Below, piece by piece: positions 26,822 through 37,230 of a stretch of DNA of 64,000 nucleotides; position 1 is the first letter of the stretch; the number at the start of each line of letters is the position of its first letter. The stretch is from the NCBI GenBank assembly GCA_015061815.1, contig SUVW01000007.1, positions 1 to 64,000 on the forward strand. The letters are read 5' to 3'. The translations under genes were made by a program, and so were the position numbers. The notes beneath the pieces are model-generated. The model searched no databases. It saw only the letters and a list, made by a program, of their open reading frames with translations, and was not told the DNA's origin. The DNA is from Lentisphaerota bacterium. GTDB taxonomy: Bacteria > Verrucomicrobiota > Lentisphaeria > Victivallales > Victivallaceae.

Positions 26822-27724
26822 TCACCGGCCGGATTTTTCTTTGAATTTCCCGGGTGCGATGCCGTTGAGGCGGGTGAATGCTTTGGAAAAAGCGAACCGG
26901 TTGGCATAACCGCAGGCCGCAGCGATGGAATCGATACTTTGTCCGCTGTATATCAGCATGGCGCGGGCTTTTGACATTCTGATATCATCGAGTAATTCAC
27001 CTGGAGATTTTTGAAAATTCCGCAAGCAGAATTTCCGGAAAGTTGATATACTCATGGCGAATTTTCTGGCGGTCGCGGTGACGGTCAGTTTAGCCGGATG
27101 TTCTTTATGCAGATAATCGAGCAGCCGGGAGATCTTTTCCGGAGAATCCTGATCACCGGCAGGGAACAATTCCGTATGTACCAGCATGATGAGGTTTTCC
27201 AGAATATTGCTGCGGTAAATCAGGTTACCGGCGGCCGGAGAGTTGCGGTTGAGCAGTATCCGGATATAGGATTCAAATTCGTCGATATGCAGACAATTGC
27301 GGCAGTGCAGTTCGTTGATGCCGAAGTTGGAAAAATCACCATTCAACCGGATGTAAAGATGAGTGGAATTTTCATCCAGAAAGATTATGCGGTTGAGATG
27401 TGACGGAATAAGAAGCAGCTGACCGGATAGAGCTCTGCCGCTGCCGGAGGCTGACTGGAAACAAATTGAACCGGATAGAATGAAGAACATGTCGATGTGC
27501 AGAACTTCCCGGAAGTTCTCCGTCCGGCTGATGGCCCAGCCGGCCGGAGAGTTTACCATGAATATCGAGGAAATATTCAACTTCCTCTGACTGCCGGATA
27601 TGTTGCAGTCAAAGGGAACATCGAAGCAGCAGAAATTTTCCGGAATGACCGAAAAGTTGTTTTCTGCCGGATACTTCAAGTTTTTCAGCATCTGGAATAA
27701 TCCCTTGAAAAAATGTCGTTTCAT
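26822..27724 (-). CDS. AraC-family transcriptional regulator
   Basis: 300 aa if it starts at ATG 27724; ATG 27691 (289 aa) has a weak AAGGG upstream and is equally possible. An N-terminal cupin-like sensor with 'LHIDMFFILSGSICFQ' is followed by two C-terminal HTH motifs: 'LTVTATARKFAMSISTFRKF' and 'GQSIDSIAAACGYANRFAFS', ending 'RLNGIAPGKFKE'. It is a local regulator next to a glycosidase operon on the same strand, so control of carbohydrate genes is likely but inferred. The convergent SSS symporter may belong to the same regulon. Confidence 0.9.
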   Translation of the reverse strand: MKRHFFKGLFQMLKNLKYPAENNFSVIPENFCCFDVPFDCNISGSQRKLNISSIFMVNSPAGWAISRTENFREVLHIDMFFILSGSICFQSASGSGRALSGQLLLIPSHLNRIIFLDENSTHLYIRLNGDFSNFGINELHCRNCLHIDEFESYIRILLNRNSPAAGNLIYRSNILENLIMLVHTELFPAGDQDSPEKISRLLDYLHKEHPAKLTVTATARKFAMSISTFRKFCLRNFQKSPGELLDDIRMSKARAMLIYSGQSIDSIAAACGYANRFAFSKAFTRLNGIAPGKFKEKSGR

Positions 27725-27837
27725 TGGTGAAGGCAATTGCAGATATCTCAATTTTTTTGAATTACTCTGGTAATTACCTCTGTATTAATATAATATATTA
27801 CGGCATTTTTTCCACAAGAGGGCGACCGTTGTTTCAA

Positions 27838-28542
27838 TCAATCGTGGTGATGGTGTGTCGAATAAGGACGCCCGATCCATGTTTCTCCATTGTTGTTATA
27901 CCACAGGTCGATTTCACTTTGATTTGAAGCCTGAACATGGCCATCAGCAAAGAGAAGATTTATAACTTTGCCCCTGTTGTGAGCAATTGAGGAACTTTGA
28001 AAATTCGGGGTGTTAATACCGAATCCTCCTTGGGAAGTAAGTTTCCACTCTTTCTGACAATCCTGAAGCAATGGCGTGCCGGATGCTGTTATTCCCGCTT
28101 GTCTGAAAATAGCAGAACGCTTGGGGGAGCCGTCGCTGCCGCAGCACTCTTTTAAAAAGCCATATTGATTATAGATGTAACTGATTCCTTCGATATCCCA
28201 TTCGGAATAGGGACATCCTTTTAAATAAACTTCTTCCGGAACATGGTTGCCATCACGCAAAAGGATATAAATATCGCGCGCTCTGTACCAACCTGCTGAA
28301 CTGGGGTACATATAATAATCATCGTTGGCATCCAGATACATTTCGACACCGGTGCCGATCTGTTTCAGGCTGTTGACACAGGAGATCGCTTTACCGCGTT
28401 CTCTGGCAGAATTGAGTGCCGGCAGCAGAATTGCCGCCAGAATGGCGATAATGGCGATCACAACCAACAGTTCGATCAGCGTGAAGCCGTACGGCTTCCT
28501 CCCAGCATGGGAGGAACAAAAGTTGTTTTCGATGTGTCTCAT
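27838..28542 (-). CDS. Prepilin-type N-terminal cleavage/methylation protein (type II secretion pseudopilin-like)
   Basis: 234 aa. After a short basic leader the class III signal '[15 protein letters not shown]' with Glu5 follows, then '[20 protein letters not shown]'. The C-terminal part holds '[15 protein letters not shown]', the DG-motif tail seen in the large pseudopilin-like families of Lentisphaerota and Planctomycetota. ATG 28542 has AAAGGAG at 8 nt. It lies 17 nt downstream of a glycosidase gene as the last gene of its operon. Its role (surface display, glycan binding or secretion) is not established. Confidence 0.9.
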   Translation of the reverse strand: MRHIENNFCSSHAGRKPYGFTLIELLVVIAIIAILAAILLPALNSARERGKAISCVNSLKQIGTGVEMYLDANDDYYMYPSSAGWYRARDIYILLRDGNHVPEEVYLKGCPYSEWDIEGISYIYNQYGFLKECCGSDGSPKRSAIFRQAGITASGTPLLQDCQKEWKLTSQGGFGINTPNFQSSSIAHNRGKVINLLFADGHVQASNQSEIDLWYNNNGETWIGRPYSTHHHHD

Positions 28543-28559
28543 AATTTTCACTCCTTTGG

Positions 28560-30851
28560 TTATTTTTTTGAGACCGGGAACAAGTTGATCGTTCCCCCTT
28601 TTTGAATCGTAACGGTTATTATATTATCCGCAGTTGCGGTGAAAATGGATGAAGTGCCGTCCTGACTGATGATTTCGGTTTTCCCGGAAAAATTCTCCGG
28701 CAGTTTGATTTTTATCTTCCGGTCGTGCCGGGCAGCGACGGTCAATTTTTTGACGGCTCTGTCCTCTTTGCTCCCGCTGCAGATAAATCCGCCATCCAGA
28801 AGCAGATTTTCAAATGCGGCATCACCGGATACCCCGCCGAAAAAGGTCAAAACCCCCTTGCAGTTTACCGCCAGCATATCCAGCAATGCTCCGGCGATGC
28901 CCAAGCCTTCGCTCCAATACCCCTCATGCCCGTAATGGGTCGCCGCCATTGCCTGCAGTAATTTGTTAGGCAGCTGCCAGCGTTTCAAAAAGGTTATCAG
29001 ATGTTCTTCATATTTTTCCGGTTGATAGAGTCCGTTGCGCAGGGCAGTGGCAAAGAAGTATGGCATCTGCCCCGGATACCAGTCATAATGTTTGGTTCCC
29101 GGCATTAAAAATTCTTCGGGCGGAGCAGGCAACCGGCCGTCAAATCCGGCAAATTCCGCCGCCATGAAAGGCGGTAATTCACCAACCGGCACCAGATTGT
29201 CAAGAATATTTTTCCACTGCTTTTGCAATTCATGGTCGCAATCCAAAAAACCGGCGCACTCCAGAGCATAATTCAACGCTCCTCTGGCGTGGCGCAGAAC
29301 CTGCACCTGATCCCGGGTACCGGCAAGAGTGTAATCTTCTTCACCCTGATTCGAGGGAAAGGCGTGATACATTCCGTCTGCTTCAAGAGTCAGAAAATCG
29401 GTGTAAAAGAGGGCAAAATCCCGCAATGCCGGATAGGCCTGTTCTTTCAAAAACACCATATCGCCACTCAAATCCCATCTCCGGTAAAACCATGCTGCCA
29501 CCCAGCCGGTCATATAAGCCATCCTGCCGAAAGGCAGATGCCCCATGTAATCGTCGGCCACCTCAAACGGAAATCCGCTTAACTGTACGAAACATCCCCG
29601 GCAATGGTAGTAATCACGGGCGATTTTACGGCCAAGTTTCAGCAGCGGAGCCAGGCCGGTGAAAAAGGCATCGCCGGTATCAAAGTGTCCGGAAGCGAAG
29701 TCTCCCAGAAATGCTGACTGATAGTTGTAATTCAAATGGTAATCCCCGTGCCACGAACTGTAATCATTGATCGTGGAACTCAACAGCAGTCCGGGAGGGA
29801 ACTTGCCGGATTTGAATGAACATCTTTTAGCATGCATGGTTGCGTAGTAGAGTTCTTCCAGACCTTTTTCCTGAAACCGGACCTGTGATATCCGGAAAAA
29901 GTCTTCCGCTGCCTGCCGGGCAGTTTGAAATACCTCTTCTTTATCCGTCCCGGTCAACTCCGGTTCCCGCCCGGTTTCCCAGTTGAGCAGCAAAGAAACT
30001 GATCCACTGCCGTCAGATGGCAGCAGCAGGATGGATTTCCGGTCAGCAGATATTTCCATGTTCTCTCCGGAAATGGCCATATCCATTACAGTTCCCGGGA
30101 ATTTCTGCCGGAGGTGGCCGATATTACCTGTCAGAGAATATTCTGCCGGCGGCAGCAGCGGTTCGGAATTTTTTATATTATTCGGTAAACCGTTGGTCGT
30201 CAGCTGCGGCAGATTTTCCCGGACTGAATCAAAGGCACTTTTTTCATCCGGCCGTTTCAACTCAAAAAAGAAGAGATACGGTTTGACGATCCCGTAAAAT
30301 TCACCGCCGAAACGGTGTTGCCCATGATAGTTGAATGTCCGGCAGTTGAGTGCGAGGATATTCTTTTCCGGATGAACAGCGGCACTCAATTCCAGCCGGA
30401 TACCGTTGTCCCAGCTTAAAACCGCTTCATAAAGACCGGATTCGATCACCAGTTTCTGTTCCAGATGCATATCGTGCAGATCACCGCAGGTGTGCAGGAG
30501 CAGTTCTGCTGCCGGTTTGGGGTTGGGTGAAGTCCCGTCCAGTCCCCGTTTTGTGCACAACTCCAGCACCCGGGGATTGTCACATGAATTCAAATCCAGT
30601 TTACCGCTTGGGCCGTCGCAGTGGAATTTTTCATTCAGGATCAATTCCCGCAGCTCTTCGATGTCTGCCGGGCGGTGGATCCGGCTCAAATCCAGCCGGT
30701 CATCCCATAAGTCGTTTTTTCCGAGCCTGATCACCAGATCACCGTTGCGGGAAAACATACTGGCGGAAATGTCCCCGTTGCCCAGCAGAAATCCTTCCCC
30801 GGGGTGGTAGACCGGGGAAGTTAATGTCAAAATGTGTTTATTCTGTTTCAT
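28560..30851 (-). CDS. Large glycosidase with (alpha/alpha)6-type catalytic domain (GH95/DUF5703-like)
   Basis: 763 aa, no signal peptide, so probably cytoplasmic. The N-terminal beta-sandwich contains '[14 protein letters not shown]' and 'LGKNDLWDD', which resembles the start of GH95 fucosidases and DUF5703 proteins. The middle (about 330-640) is an alpha-helical barrel with '[20 protein letters not shown]' and 'SNQGEEDY'. The C-terminus is a short beta domain. Start overlaps the stop of the secreted glycosidase upstream (ATGA), so the two act in one pathway: extracellular cleavage first, intracellular cleavage second. Exact family and substrate uncertain. Confidence 0.65.
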   Translation of the reverse strand: MKQNKHILTLTSPVYHPGEGFLLGNGDISASMFSRNGDLVIRLGKNDLWDDRLDLSRIHRPADIEELRELILNEKFHCDGPSGKLDLNSCDNPRVLELCTKRGLDGTSPNPKPAAELLLHTCGDLHDMHLEQKLVIESGLYEAVLSWDNGIRLELSAAVHPEKNILALNCRTFNYHGQHRFGGEFYGIVKPYLFFFELKRPDEKSAFDSVRENLPQLTTNGLPNNIKNSEPLLPPAEYSLTGNIGHLRQKFPGTVMDMAISGENMEISADRKSILLLPSDGSGSVSLLLNWETGREPELTGTDKEEVFQTARQAAEDFFRISQVRFQEKGLEELYYATMHAKRCSFKSGKFPPGLLLSSTINDYSSWHGDYHLNYNYQSAFLGDFASGHFDTGDAFFTGLAPLLKLGRKIARDYYHCRGCFVQLSGFPFEVADDYMGHLPFGRMAYMTGWVAAWFYRRWDLSGDMVFLKEQAYPALRDFALFYTDFLTLEADGMYHAFPSNQGEEDYTLAGTRDQVQVLRHARGALNYALECAGFLDCDHELQKQWKNILDNLVPVGELPPFMAAEFAGFDGRLPAPPEEFLMPGTKHYDWYPGQMPYFFATALRNGLYQPEKYEEHLITFLKRWQLPNKLLQAMAATHYGHEGYWSEGLGIAGALLDMLAVNCKGVLTFFGGVSGDAAFENLLLDGGFICSGSKEDRAVKKLTVAARHDRKIKIKLPENFSGKTEIISQDGTSSIFTATADNIITVTIQKGGTINLFPVSKK

Positions 30852-33800
30852 TTGGTGAAAATCACTTCATCGATCAGATAGTTCCCAGAATAGAGTTTGA
30901 CGATCAATTTGCGGTAATCATCTCTCAACTGAATATATGCTTTGCCCTGATGCGGGCGTATATACAGTGGTTCAACGGTGTAATCATCCGCATCGTAAGT
31001 TATGGTGAAGCGTATATCACCGCTATCCGGGATATTGATCTTCAGATCGAGAAATCCGTCGCGGATCGCGGCATCCATAACTTTGGGGAATTCCACGACC
31101 ACGCCGACGGAATCCGCTGCCAGTTCCGGAGCAAGGGCTCTATCTTTCACCTCGACCGGAAGATCGTTGTAAACCTCCACGTAGCGGCAGTTGTCTTTGG
31201 CATCGATCTTTACAACGGGTTTATTCAAGGTGTTCTGTGAACGGTTCCAGATGCACCATATCCGTTTGTTGCGGCCGGGGAAAAAGTTGGCGAAGACCTC
31301 TTTTTCCAGTACCGGTATCAGCGGAGTGGGACGGATCATGGAGTTGAAAGCATCGCCATTTTCTTCGAGGGTTTTTATCGCGACCGCACCGGCACTGCTG
31401 CTGCAGGCGTAACCAACGGCATTGAAAAGACTCATCCGCAACGCCAATTCGCGGTTGGCCGGGCCGTGAATCCAGGTTTTTATCTCCGGGAAATAGAATC
31501 TCTGGAAGACCAGACCGTACATATTCAATGCCCGGTAAGGTTCCCACATGCCTTTTTCTCCCATCCAGATGATATTTTCCGAGAAGTAACCGTCATGGAA
31601 CTGGCAGAGGTAATCACTGGGGCCGTGTTCAGTGGTGACTATCGCTTCCGGATTGGCTTCCCGGGCCTGACGGACAAAAGCGGAAAGTGTTCTGCCGGCT
31701 CCGGCCGGATCAAAGGCGGAACGCAAAGTACCTTTGTAATGACTGTGCTTCGGGTTGAAACAGCCATTCAACCGGCTCATTACATCCAGCCGGTAGCCGT
31801 CGGCTCCGGTCTCTTTGATAACTTGAGCCAGTTCCGCGCCCAATTGTTCTCCGAATTCCTCTTCGTACTCACACCAGTTGTAGCCCATGCCGTCGGCCGT
31901 ATAATTGGTGGCATATTTACCGGGTGAACGCATTTGCGCCCACTTATCCCCGAAAAGTTTTTCAAATTTGGTTCCTTTTGCCACTCCGGAAGGGAACGTA
32001 TAGAGGGTTATCCGTCCGCCCCGGGCTTTTATTCTCTCTACTTCTGCCCGCAGCAGCGGCAATCCTCCCCGGGCAACATTGTAACGGTAATCGCCGTTGT
32101 TCCCGGCGTTGATCACCGGCAGTTTGGCGGCAAGGACCTTTTCCAGAGTATTCAGTTTTTTCTCCACTTCCGGATTGCCGTAAAACAGTCCGCAAAATTC
32201 CATGACTACATTGCGTTCTTTGAGAGAAACCTGATCGGCATAGCGGAAACTTTTGCTGTTGTTGTCCCAGAATCCGGCAGACTGCGGCGGGTGAAGCAGA
32301 TGCAGACCGCTGTTGACATGTGCCGAAAGAAAACCGAATGAATCATGATACCATTGCGGTGTGGGGAAAGGTTTTTTGAACCATACTTTTCTGGCACGTT
32401 CAGAGTAGCGCAGCAGAGGTTCATGGAAATTTCCGGCATGAACGCCGACTGCCAGCGGAGTAAGAATACCTTTTTCACCTTTTTTCAACTGCACTTCCAG
32501 ATGACGGATCGCCATGTGGATACCGGGGGCGGCAGGGAATATCCCGGCCGGACTTACCCCGATCATCTTGTAAACCGCACCATCAAACTCTTTGCCCGAT
32601 TGTTTTTTTACCAGCAGATCCATCGGCATCCCGTCATCCGCTTTCGCGTAAAAATAACCGCCGCCGCCAAGAGAGTTGTTCCAGAAACTCATCAGCGGGA
32701 AAAAGAGCGTACAGCCGTATGGATGGTGTATTTCACAATCCAGATCTCCGGCGGCTCCGGATTCAAAGGGATAGAAAAACTCATCTTTTTTCAGGTCGCT
32801 TCCCATCCGGATATTGGTCAGAAGCGGCAGAACGACTTGAAATTTGCGCTCTTTGTTGTCGAAGTGGCGGAGATTCATTTCCACATGAACTTCCGGAGAG
32901 GCGGAATCAACACTCATCCGGAGTTCCGCAACCAGAGCTTGCTGCATATTTTTTAAGGTGATAACGGCATTTTTTTCCTCATCATCCCCGGTGATTTTTA
33001 CCGCAGTGACCTTGAAGTTTCCGGGAAGTATCCGTGCATTTTTCTCATAGACCGCAAAAAAATCTCCGGGCTGACCGATAATATTCTTTTGAATGTATTT
33101 ATTGAAAAATTCTTTTATTTTGAAGCTTCCGGCAGTGTCAAATCTCATCCGGAAAAAACCGTTTTCCAGAGAGAGGATGCCGTTATTATGGGAAATCCCG
33201 GCCGCTTGCTTCTGCGGAGAGGGAACCGCCGGGACTGCCGGCATTTGCGGCATGGATACCGGTGTCGGGATGAAATTCCCGGCGGCATTATCTTTTTCTT
33301 CCGGTCTGGTGCCGATAACATGCACCCGGTCGATACTCATGGAATATTCTTTGTCCGGGCTGTAAATGCAGAAAAGTACCGGCAGCGGATGAGAGGGAAT
33401 GGCTTCTTTACGGACAGCTTTGCCTTTGGATACACCGTCGATAAAAAGTTCCACGCTTTCCGGCTGCCAGACGATCTTTAATTCAAACCAGCGGTTTTCC
33501 GGCAATTTCCCGGTGCTGTGCCGCTGATTTACCGGATTGAGCTTGCGGTTGGTTCCGGTGAGCAGGATGCCGTTGCGTGAATCGGTATTCTGTATCCATG
33601 CAATTGATGATGCCCAGGGATCATCATTGGCAAATCCGGCGTAAAGGTTGAATCCTCTTCCTGCGGTGTCATAACGCAGACGGGCAGTCAGGGTGCCGTA
33701 CATAAAACGCTGTTTGCTGAATAAACGTATTTCTGAACGCGGTTTGCCTTTCAGGCTCAATATCCCGTGACCGCAGGTGATATCATCAGTCGGCCCCTGG

Positions 33801-33955
33801 ATCTTCCACAATTCCTGCTCGGAATGATCTTCCAATGCCACCTTGGAGCGTTCCCGGGAAAATTGGTGGAAGTCATCGGTGATTTCCACTGTCTCCCCCC
33901 GGAGATTGGCTGTACAGAGCATGAAAAGTACTCCGCAGATCAATGTTTTTCTCAT
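30848..33955 (-). CDS. Secreted DUF6259-like glycosidase with N-terminal lectin-like domain
   Basis: 1035 aa. Signal peptide about 1-20 ('LICGVLFMLCTANLRG'). Residues ~25-215 form a concanavalin-like jelly roll ('NRWFELKIVWQPESVELFID'). A Pro-rich linker follows, then a beta-supersandwich and a TIM-barrel-like domain with 'GADGYRLDVMSRLNG' and 'EAIVTTEHGPSDYLCQFHDG', acidic residues suited to glycoside hydrolysis, and a C-terminal beta domain. This layout fits DUF6259-type proteins. It heads the operon with the 28560 glycosidase and the prepilin-like gene. Substrate unknown. Confidence 0.7.
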   Translation of the reverse strand: MRKTLICGVLFMLCTANLRGETVEITDDFHQFSRERSKVALEDHSEQELWKIQGPTDDITCGHGILSLKGKPRSEIRLFSKQRFMYGTLTARLRYDTAGRGFNLYAGFANDDPWASSIAWIQNTDSRNGILLTGTNRKLNPVNQRHSTGKLPENRWFELKIVWQPESVELFIDGVSKGKAVRKEAIPSHPLPVLFCIYSPDKEYSMSIDRVHVIGTRPEEKDNAAGNFIPTPVSMPQMPAVPAVPSPQKQAAGISHNNGILSLENGFFRMRFDTAGSFKIKEFFNKYIQKNIIGQPGDFFAVYEKNARILPGNFKVTAVKITGDDEEKNAVITLKNMQQALVAELRMSVDSASPEVHVEMNLRHFDNKERKFQVVLPLLTNIRMGSDLKKDEFFYPFESGAAGDLDCEIHHPYGCTLFFPLMSFWNNSLGGGGYFYAKADDGMPMDLLVKKQSGKEFDGAVYKMIGVSPAGIFPAAPGIHMAIRHLEVQLKKGEKGILTPLAVGVHAGNFHEPLLRYSERARKVWFKKPFPTPQWYHDSFGFLSAHVNSGLHLLHPPQSAGFWDNNSKSFRYADQVSLKERNVVMEFCGLFYGNPEVEKKLNTLEKVLAAKLPVINAGNNGDYRYNVARGGLPLLRAEVERIKARGGRITLYTFPSGVAKGTKFEKLFGDKWAQMRSPGKYATNYTADGMGYNWCEYEEEFGEQLGAELAQVIKETGADGYRLDVMSRLNGCFNPKHSHYKGTLRSAFDPAGAGRTLSAFVRQAREANPEAIVTTEHGPSDYLCQFHDGYFSENIIWMGEKGMWEPYRALNMYGLVFQRFYFPEIKTWIHGPANRELALRMSLFNAVGYACSSSAGAVAIKTLEENGDAFNSMIRPTPLIPVLEKEVFANFFPGRNKRIWCIWNRSQNTLNKPVVKIDAKDNCRYVEVYNDLPVEVKDRALAPELAADSVGVVVEFPKVMDAAIRDGFLDLKINIPDSGDIRFTITYDADDYTVEPLYIRPHQGKAYIQLRDDYRKLIVKLYSGNYLIDEVIFTK

Positions 33956-34057
33956 TAAAAAATCCCTTCAGTTTGTTTTGAGGCGACCGGAAAAGTCACC
34001 TTATATTAATTTTTTTCCGTCGGGATTTCCGGCCGCAAATCCCCCGAACACGCTCTT

Positions 34058-34086
34058 AATATATTGCAGTATGAGATTTTTTGAAA
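34058..34086 (-). promoter_or_regulatory. Probable promoter of the 33955-27838 glycosidase operon
   Basis: Minus strand TTTCAA (34086-34081), 17-nt spacer, TATATT (34063-34058). The -35 is weak but -10 and spacing follow the local pattern. It leaves a ~95-nt leader before the signal-peptide gene. Confidence 0.5.
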
Positions 34087-34259
34087 TGTCCGGAAAAATC
34101 ATTGATATATCCAAATCGTTTTTTATTGTTCCGGAAGGTGAAAAAATATTTGCGCTCCGGTATTTTACCGGCTGCCGTGATAAAAAAATCCCGGATAAGC
34201 GCACTGCCGGATCTGTAAAAAATCGGCATAGTGGCTTATCCGGTAAACTCCGGGGATAG
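34071..34259 (+). other. Small unrecognised ORF (62 codons), possibly a gene remnant
   Basis: An ATG-initiated frame beginning MRFFEMSGKII, with a TATATT hexamer ~65 nt upstream (TTGAGG, 18-nt spacer). The first ~45 residues read like a folded beta-strand protein ('SFFIVPEGEKIFALRY'), the rest is low quality. There is no SD. It could be the decayed 5' end of a divergently transcribed regulator, common next to glycosidase operons. I recognise no family. Confidence 0.3.
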
Positions 34260-34302
34260 TCCCCGGACAAAGGATATGGATGTTTTCAGGTATCGGGCGG
34301 AA

Positions 34303-34533
34303 TCAGGCTTTGACCGGGCCGGTAACGACTTCAACTCCGGCCGGAGCATCGATCCGGGAGACTTTGCCGCGCTGTGCGGTTATCCGGATCGTTCCGTGCG
34401 GCAAGGGGAATGAACCTGAAACATATTCCAGGTCGCCTGTATCCGGTGCGACAGATATTTTACTGCCGCCGGAGCTTTTCTGCCGAAGCAGAGATCGGGC
34501 CAGACGGACTTTGCTGCTATTCCGGATGATGGA
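34303..34533 (-). pseudogene. C-terminal remnant of a GH78 (alpha-L-rhamnosidase)-like gene
   Basis: A ~75-codon minus-strand frame with no start codon, closed by a stop upstream at ~34535 and ending at 34303. It contains 'KISVAPDTGDLEYVSGSFPL' then 'PHGTIRITAQRGKV' and 'DAPAGVEVVTGP', which strongly resembles the C-terminal beta domain of bacterial rhamnosidases (a 'PxxGDLxxxxGSxPTPxG' pattern). The rest of the gene is gone. The region 34000-34600 therefore looks like the scar of a deleted glycosidase gene. Confidence 0.6.
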
Positions 34534-34621
34534 TTAGACCGGGATATAGATTATGCTTCGCCGGTCACGAAGGCAATTTTGATGAAATTTCAGCTTTTAA
34601 GTAAAAATTTTTCCCGACTCC

Positions 34622-34650
34622 TTGCAATCCGGGGTTACCGGTATTATATT
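34622..34650 (+). promoter_or_regulatory. ftsK promoter
   Basis: TTGCAA (34622-34627), 17-nt spacer, TATATT (34645-34650); predicted start near 34657 and a ~34-nt leader ending in GGAG before the TTG start. Confidence 0.68.
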
Positions 34651-34690
34651 TATAAGTCAAATGTAAAGTTGTATTTTTATGGAGTGAATT

Positions 34691-37219
34691 TTGATAAGGA
34701 ACCCCCGCAATGTTCCGGACGAACCGGAAGTGAAGCATCAGGTGAAGTTGAAACATATCTTGTTTTGTGTCGTGATGCTGCTGGCTGTATTGGCCGTGAT
34801 ATCTCATTGTCCGCAGGATTGGAATGCACTTAACGGAGGCATTTCCGCTCCGCCGTTGAATTGGATCGGTTCGCTGGGAGCCGTATTCAGTCATGTCGTG
34901 CTTTTTTCCTGCGGGATCGCCGGTTATATCCTCGTGGTGCTTTTTCTCTTGCGTGCCGTCCGGCTGCTGCTGCCCGGTGCCGGCGGTGTCAAAAGTTTTA
35001 TTTCCGGAACTTTTCTGGTCACCGCTGGAGCTATGCTGCTTCTGGCTCTGGCACCGGAACCTTTTGCCGGGATAACCCACAATCTCGGCTTGGGGCGCAG
35101 TGATGAACCGTTGAAGGCACTTTCCGGAGGATTGATCGGACAATTCTTTGCCGCACCGGCTTGTGAACCGGCGATCGCGGCCGGATGTTTGCGGCAATTG
35201 ATCGGTACGGTCGGGACGATGGTCGTCGGCTGGATCATGGTCACTGCCGGCGGTGTGATCCTGTATGTTTCCGATTGGCATGACCTTTTGCGGGGAGCCG
35301 CCGTCGTCCGCGATTCTGCATCCGGGGTGGGGGCTGCGCTTTTATCCAGGTGGGAAGCTCATCGGGCGGCCAAAGCAGAGGCCGCAGAAGCCGCCCGGGC
35401 CGAGGCGGAAGCCGATGCCGATGAGAAAACTGCTGTTATTCGATCTGTTGCGGAAAAATCCCCCGCCGCCGACAAATCGCGCTTATCCGCACTGCTGGCG
35501 GAATTGGAAACTGCTCCGGAGGAAGAGCTGCCGTTGGTTCAGGATATGGAAGAAAATAATCCGGCACCGGCGGATAATGCTGCCGCACCGGCTTTTTCCG
35601 TGCGTTCGATACCGGTTGATAAAGTTCCGGCAGCAGCCGCTGTTCCGGGGATCCCGGAAGTCGGCCGTCAGGTCGTTCAGCAGGGGGAAAAGTTGCGGGG
35701 AGAGCATGGGGATTTTGTTTTGCCGCTGGTCAGTATGCTGGCCCAGGGAACCAATGTGGTCGGGGAAAGCAGTGATGCCATTGAATTGGCTAAAAGCAAA
35801 ATCCAACAGACTCTGGAAGATTTTGCCATCGCCGGACGGGTCACCGGACATGTTTCCGGACCGCGTGTCACCCGCTATGAAATAACTCTTGATCCCGGAA
35901 TAAACGTCAAAAAAGTTGAACAGATACAGGATAATATCCGTATGGCTCTGGCCGCAACCAGTATCCGGGTGCTTGCTCCCATCCCCGGCCGTTCTGTTGT
36001 CGGTATCGAGGTTTCAAACAGCAAACCGGAAGCGGTATTTATGCGTTCGGTCATGGAAAGCGATGAGTGGAAGTACGGCAAGGCGGAGATCCCGCTGGCT
36101 CTGGGGAAAAATGTTTCCGGCAAGCCGGTGATCCTTGACCTGGCAAAAGCTCCGCACATGCTGGTCGCCGGTGCTACCGGTACCGGTAAAAGCGTATGTT
36201 CAAACTCGATTATCACCAGTTTGCTCTTTAAATTCAAACCCGATGAATTGCGTTTGATAATGGTTGACCCAAAAATCGTTGAATTTGATGCTTATAAAAC
36301 TTTGCCGCATTTGCTTACACCGATCATCAATGATTCAGCTAAAGTACCCATTGCTCTGCGGTGGGCTGCCAATGAGATGGATCGCAGATATCATATTCTG
36401 GCCAGTGTCGGGGTGAAAAAACTTTCGGAATTCAACAGCCGTCCCCGTTCCGGAGAACCGGAATTTGATCACGAAGGCAATCCGGTACCGGATAAAATGC
36501 CGCTGCTGGTGATAATTCTGGATGAGCTGGCCGATCTGATGATGACGGAAGCTAAAAAAGATGTGGAAACCAATATCACCCGGATCGCCCAGAAAGGACG
36601 GGCCGCCGGAATCCACATAATCGTGGCTACCCAGCGGCCAAGTACCAACATCATCACCGGCGTGATCAAAGCCAATTTGCCCACCAGACTCTGTTTCCAG
36701 GTACGCAGTCTGGTTGACAGCCGGGTGGTATTGGATACTCCGGGTGCAGAAAAACTTCTCGGAATGGGCGATATGCTGGTTATGACCAGTTCCAGTATGG
36801 AGATCGAACGGGTACAGGGTGCATGGGTGAAAGATGATGATATCAAAAATGTTGTGAAATTTGTTTCAGATCAGGCTCCGCAACGCTTCAATGATACAGT
36901 GCTGGCTGAAAGCGAAGATGCCGGTGAGGAGATCGATGAAGATATGGAACGCATCGATCCGGAAGACCGGGCGGATATCGCTCCTCTGGTTCAAAAACAT
37001 ATGCGTCCGGGGGATGACGATATCATGCGCCGCGCTCTGGAAGTGGTGATCCTTGACCGCAAAGCAAGTACAAGTTATCTGCAGCGGAGATTGAAAATCG
37101 GTTACAACCGGGCCGCCGAATTGGTCGATCAGATGGAAGAACGCGGTATCGTCGGGCCGCCGTCCGGCAGTGGAAACAAACGGGATATTTTGATTTTTGA
37201 TGGAATAGATATTGGATAA
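34691..37219 (+). CDS. ftsK: DNA translocase FtsK
   Basis: 842 aa. Pumps chromosomal DNA through the closing septum and activates Xer recombination. The start is TTG 34691 with GGAG 6 nt upstream; the nearby ATG at 34680 is followed at once by a stop. Four N-terminal TM helices (about 20-195), an Ala/Glu-rich linker (about 215-350), then alpha/beta motor domains with Walker A 'AGATGTGKS' near 492-500 and Walker B 'LVIILDELADL' near 603, and the gamma winged helix 'LQRRLKIGYNRAAELVDQME' near 790. The linker is short compared with E. coli FtsK. Confidence 0.96.
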   Translation: MIRNPRNVPDEPEVKHQVKLKHILFCVVMLLAVLAVISHCPQDWNALNGGISAPPLNWIGSLGAVFSHVVLFSCGIAGYILVVLFLLRAVRLLLPGAGGVKSFISGTFLVTAGAMLLLALAPEPFAGITHNLGLGRSDEPLKALSGGLIGQFFAAPACEPAIAAGCLRQLIGTVGTMVVGWIMVTAGGVILYVSDWHDLLRGAAVVRDSASGVGAALLSRWEAHRAAKAEAAEAARAEAEADADEKTAVIRSVAEKSPAADKSRLSALLAELETAPEEELPLVQDMEENNPAPADNAAAPAFSVRSIPVDKVPAAAAVPGIPEVGRQVVQQGEKLRGEHGDFVLPLVSMLAQGTNVVGESSDAIELAKSKIQQTLEDFAIAGRVTGHVSGPRVTRYEITLDPGINVKKVEQIQDNIRMALAATSIRVLAPIPGRSVVGIEVSNSKPEAVFMRSVMESDEWKYGKAEIPLALGKNVSGKPVILDLAKAPHMLVAGATGTGKSVCSNSIITSLLFKFKPDELRLIMVDPKIVEFDAYKTLPHLLTPIINDSAKVPIALRWAANEMDRRYHILASVGVKKLSEFNSRPRSGEPEFDHEGNPVPDKMPLLVIILDELADLMMTEAKKDVETNITRIAQKGRAAGIHIIVATQRPSTNIITGVIKANLPTRLCFQVRSLVDSRVVLDTPGAEKLLGMGDMLVMTSSSMEIERVQGAWVKDDDIKNVVKFVSDQAPQRFNDTVLAESEDAGEEIDEDMERIDPEDRADIAPLVQKHMRPGDDDIMRRALEVVILDRKASTSYLQRRLKIGYNRAAELVDQMEERGIVGPPSGSGNKRDILIFDGIDIG

Positions 37220-37230
37220 GGGGTGGATAT

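Noticed and set aside
31191-33481. Several rightward frames of 70-200 codons opposite the DUF6259-like gene
   Set aside because: All are shadows of the long minus-strand gene with its signal peptide and conserved motifs.
34565-35281. A 238-codon minus-strand frame at the start of ftsK
   Set aside because: Antisense to the FtsK membrane domain; product is Gln/His/Arg-rich and unlike any protein.
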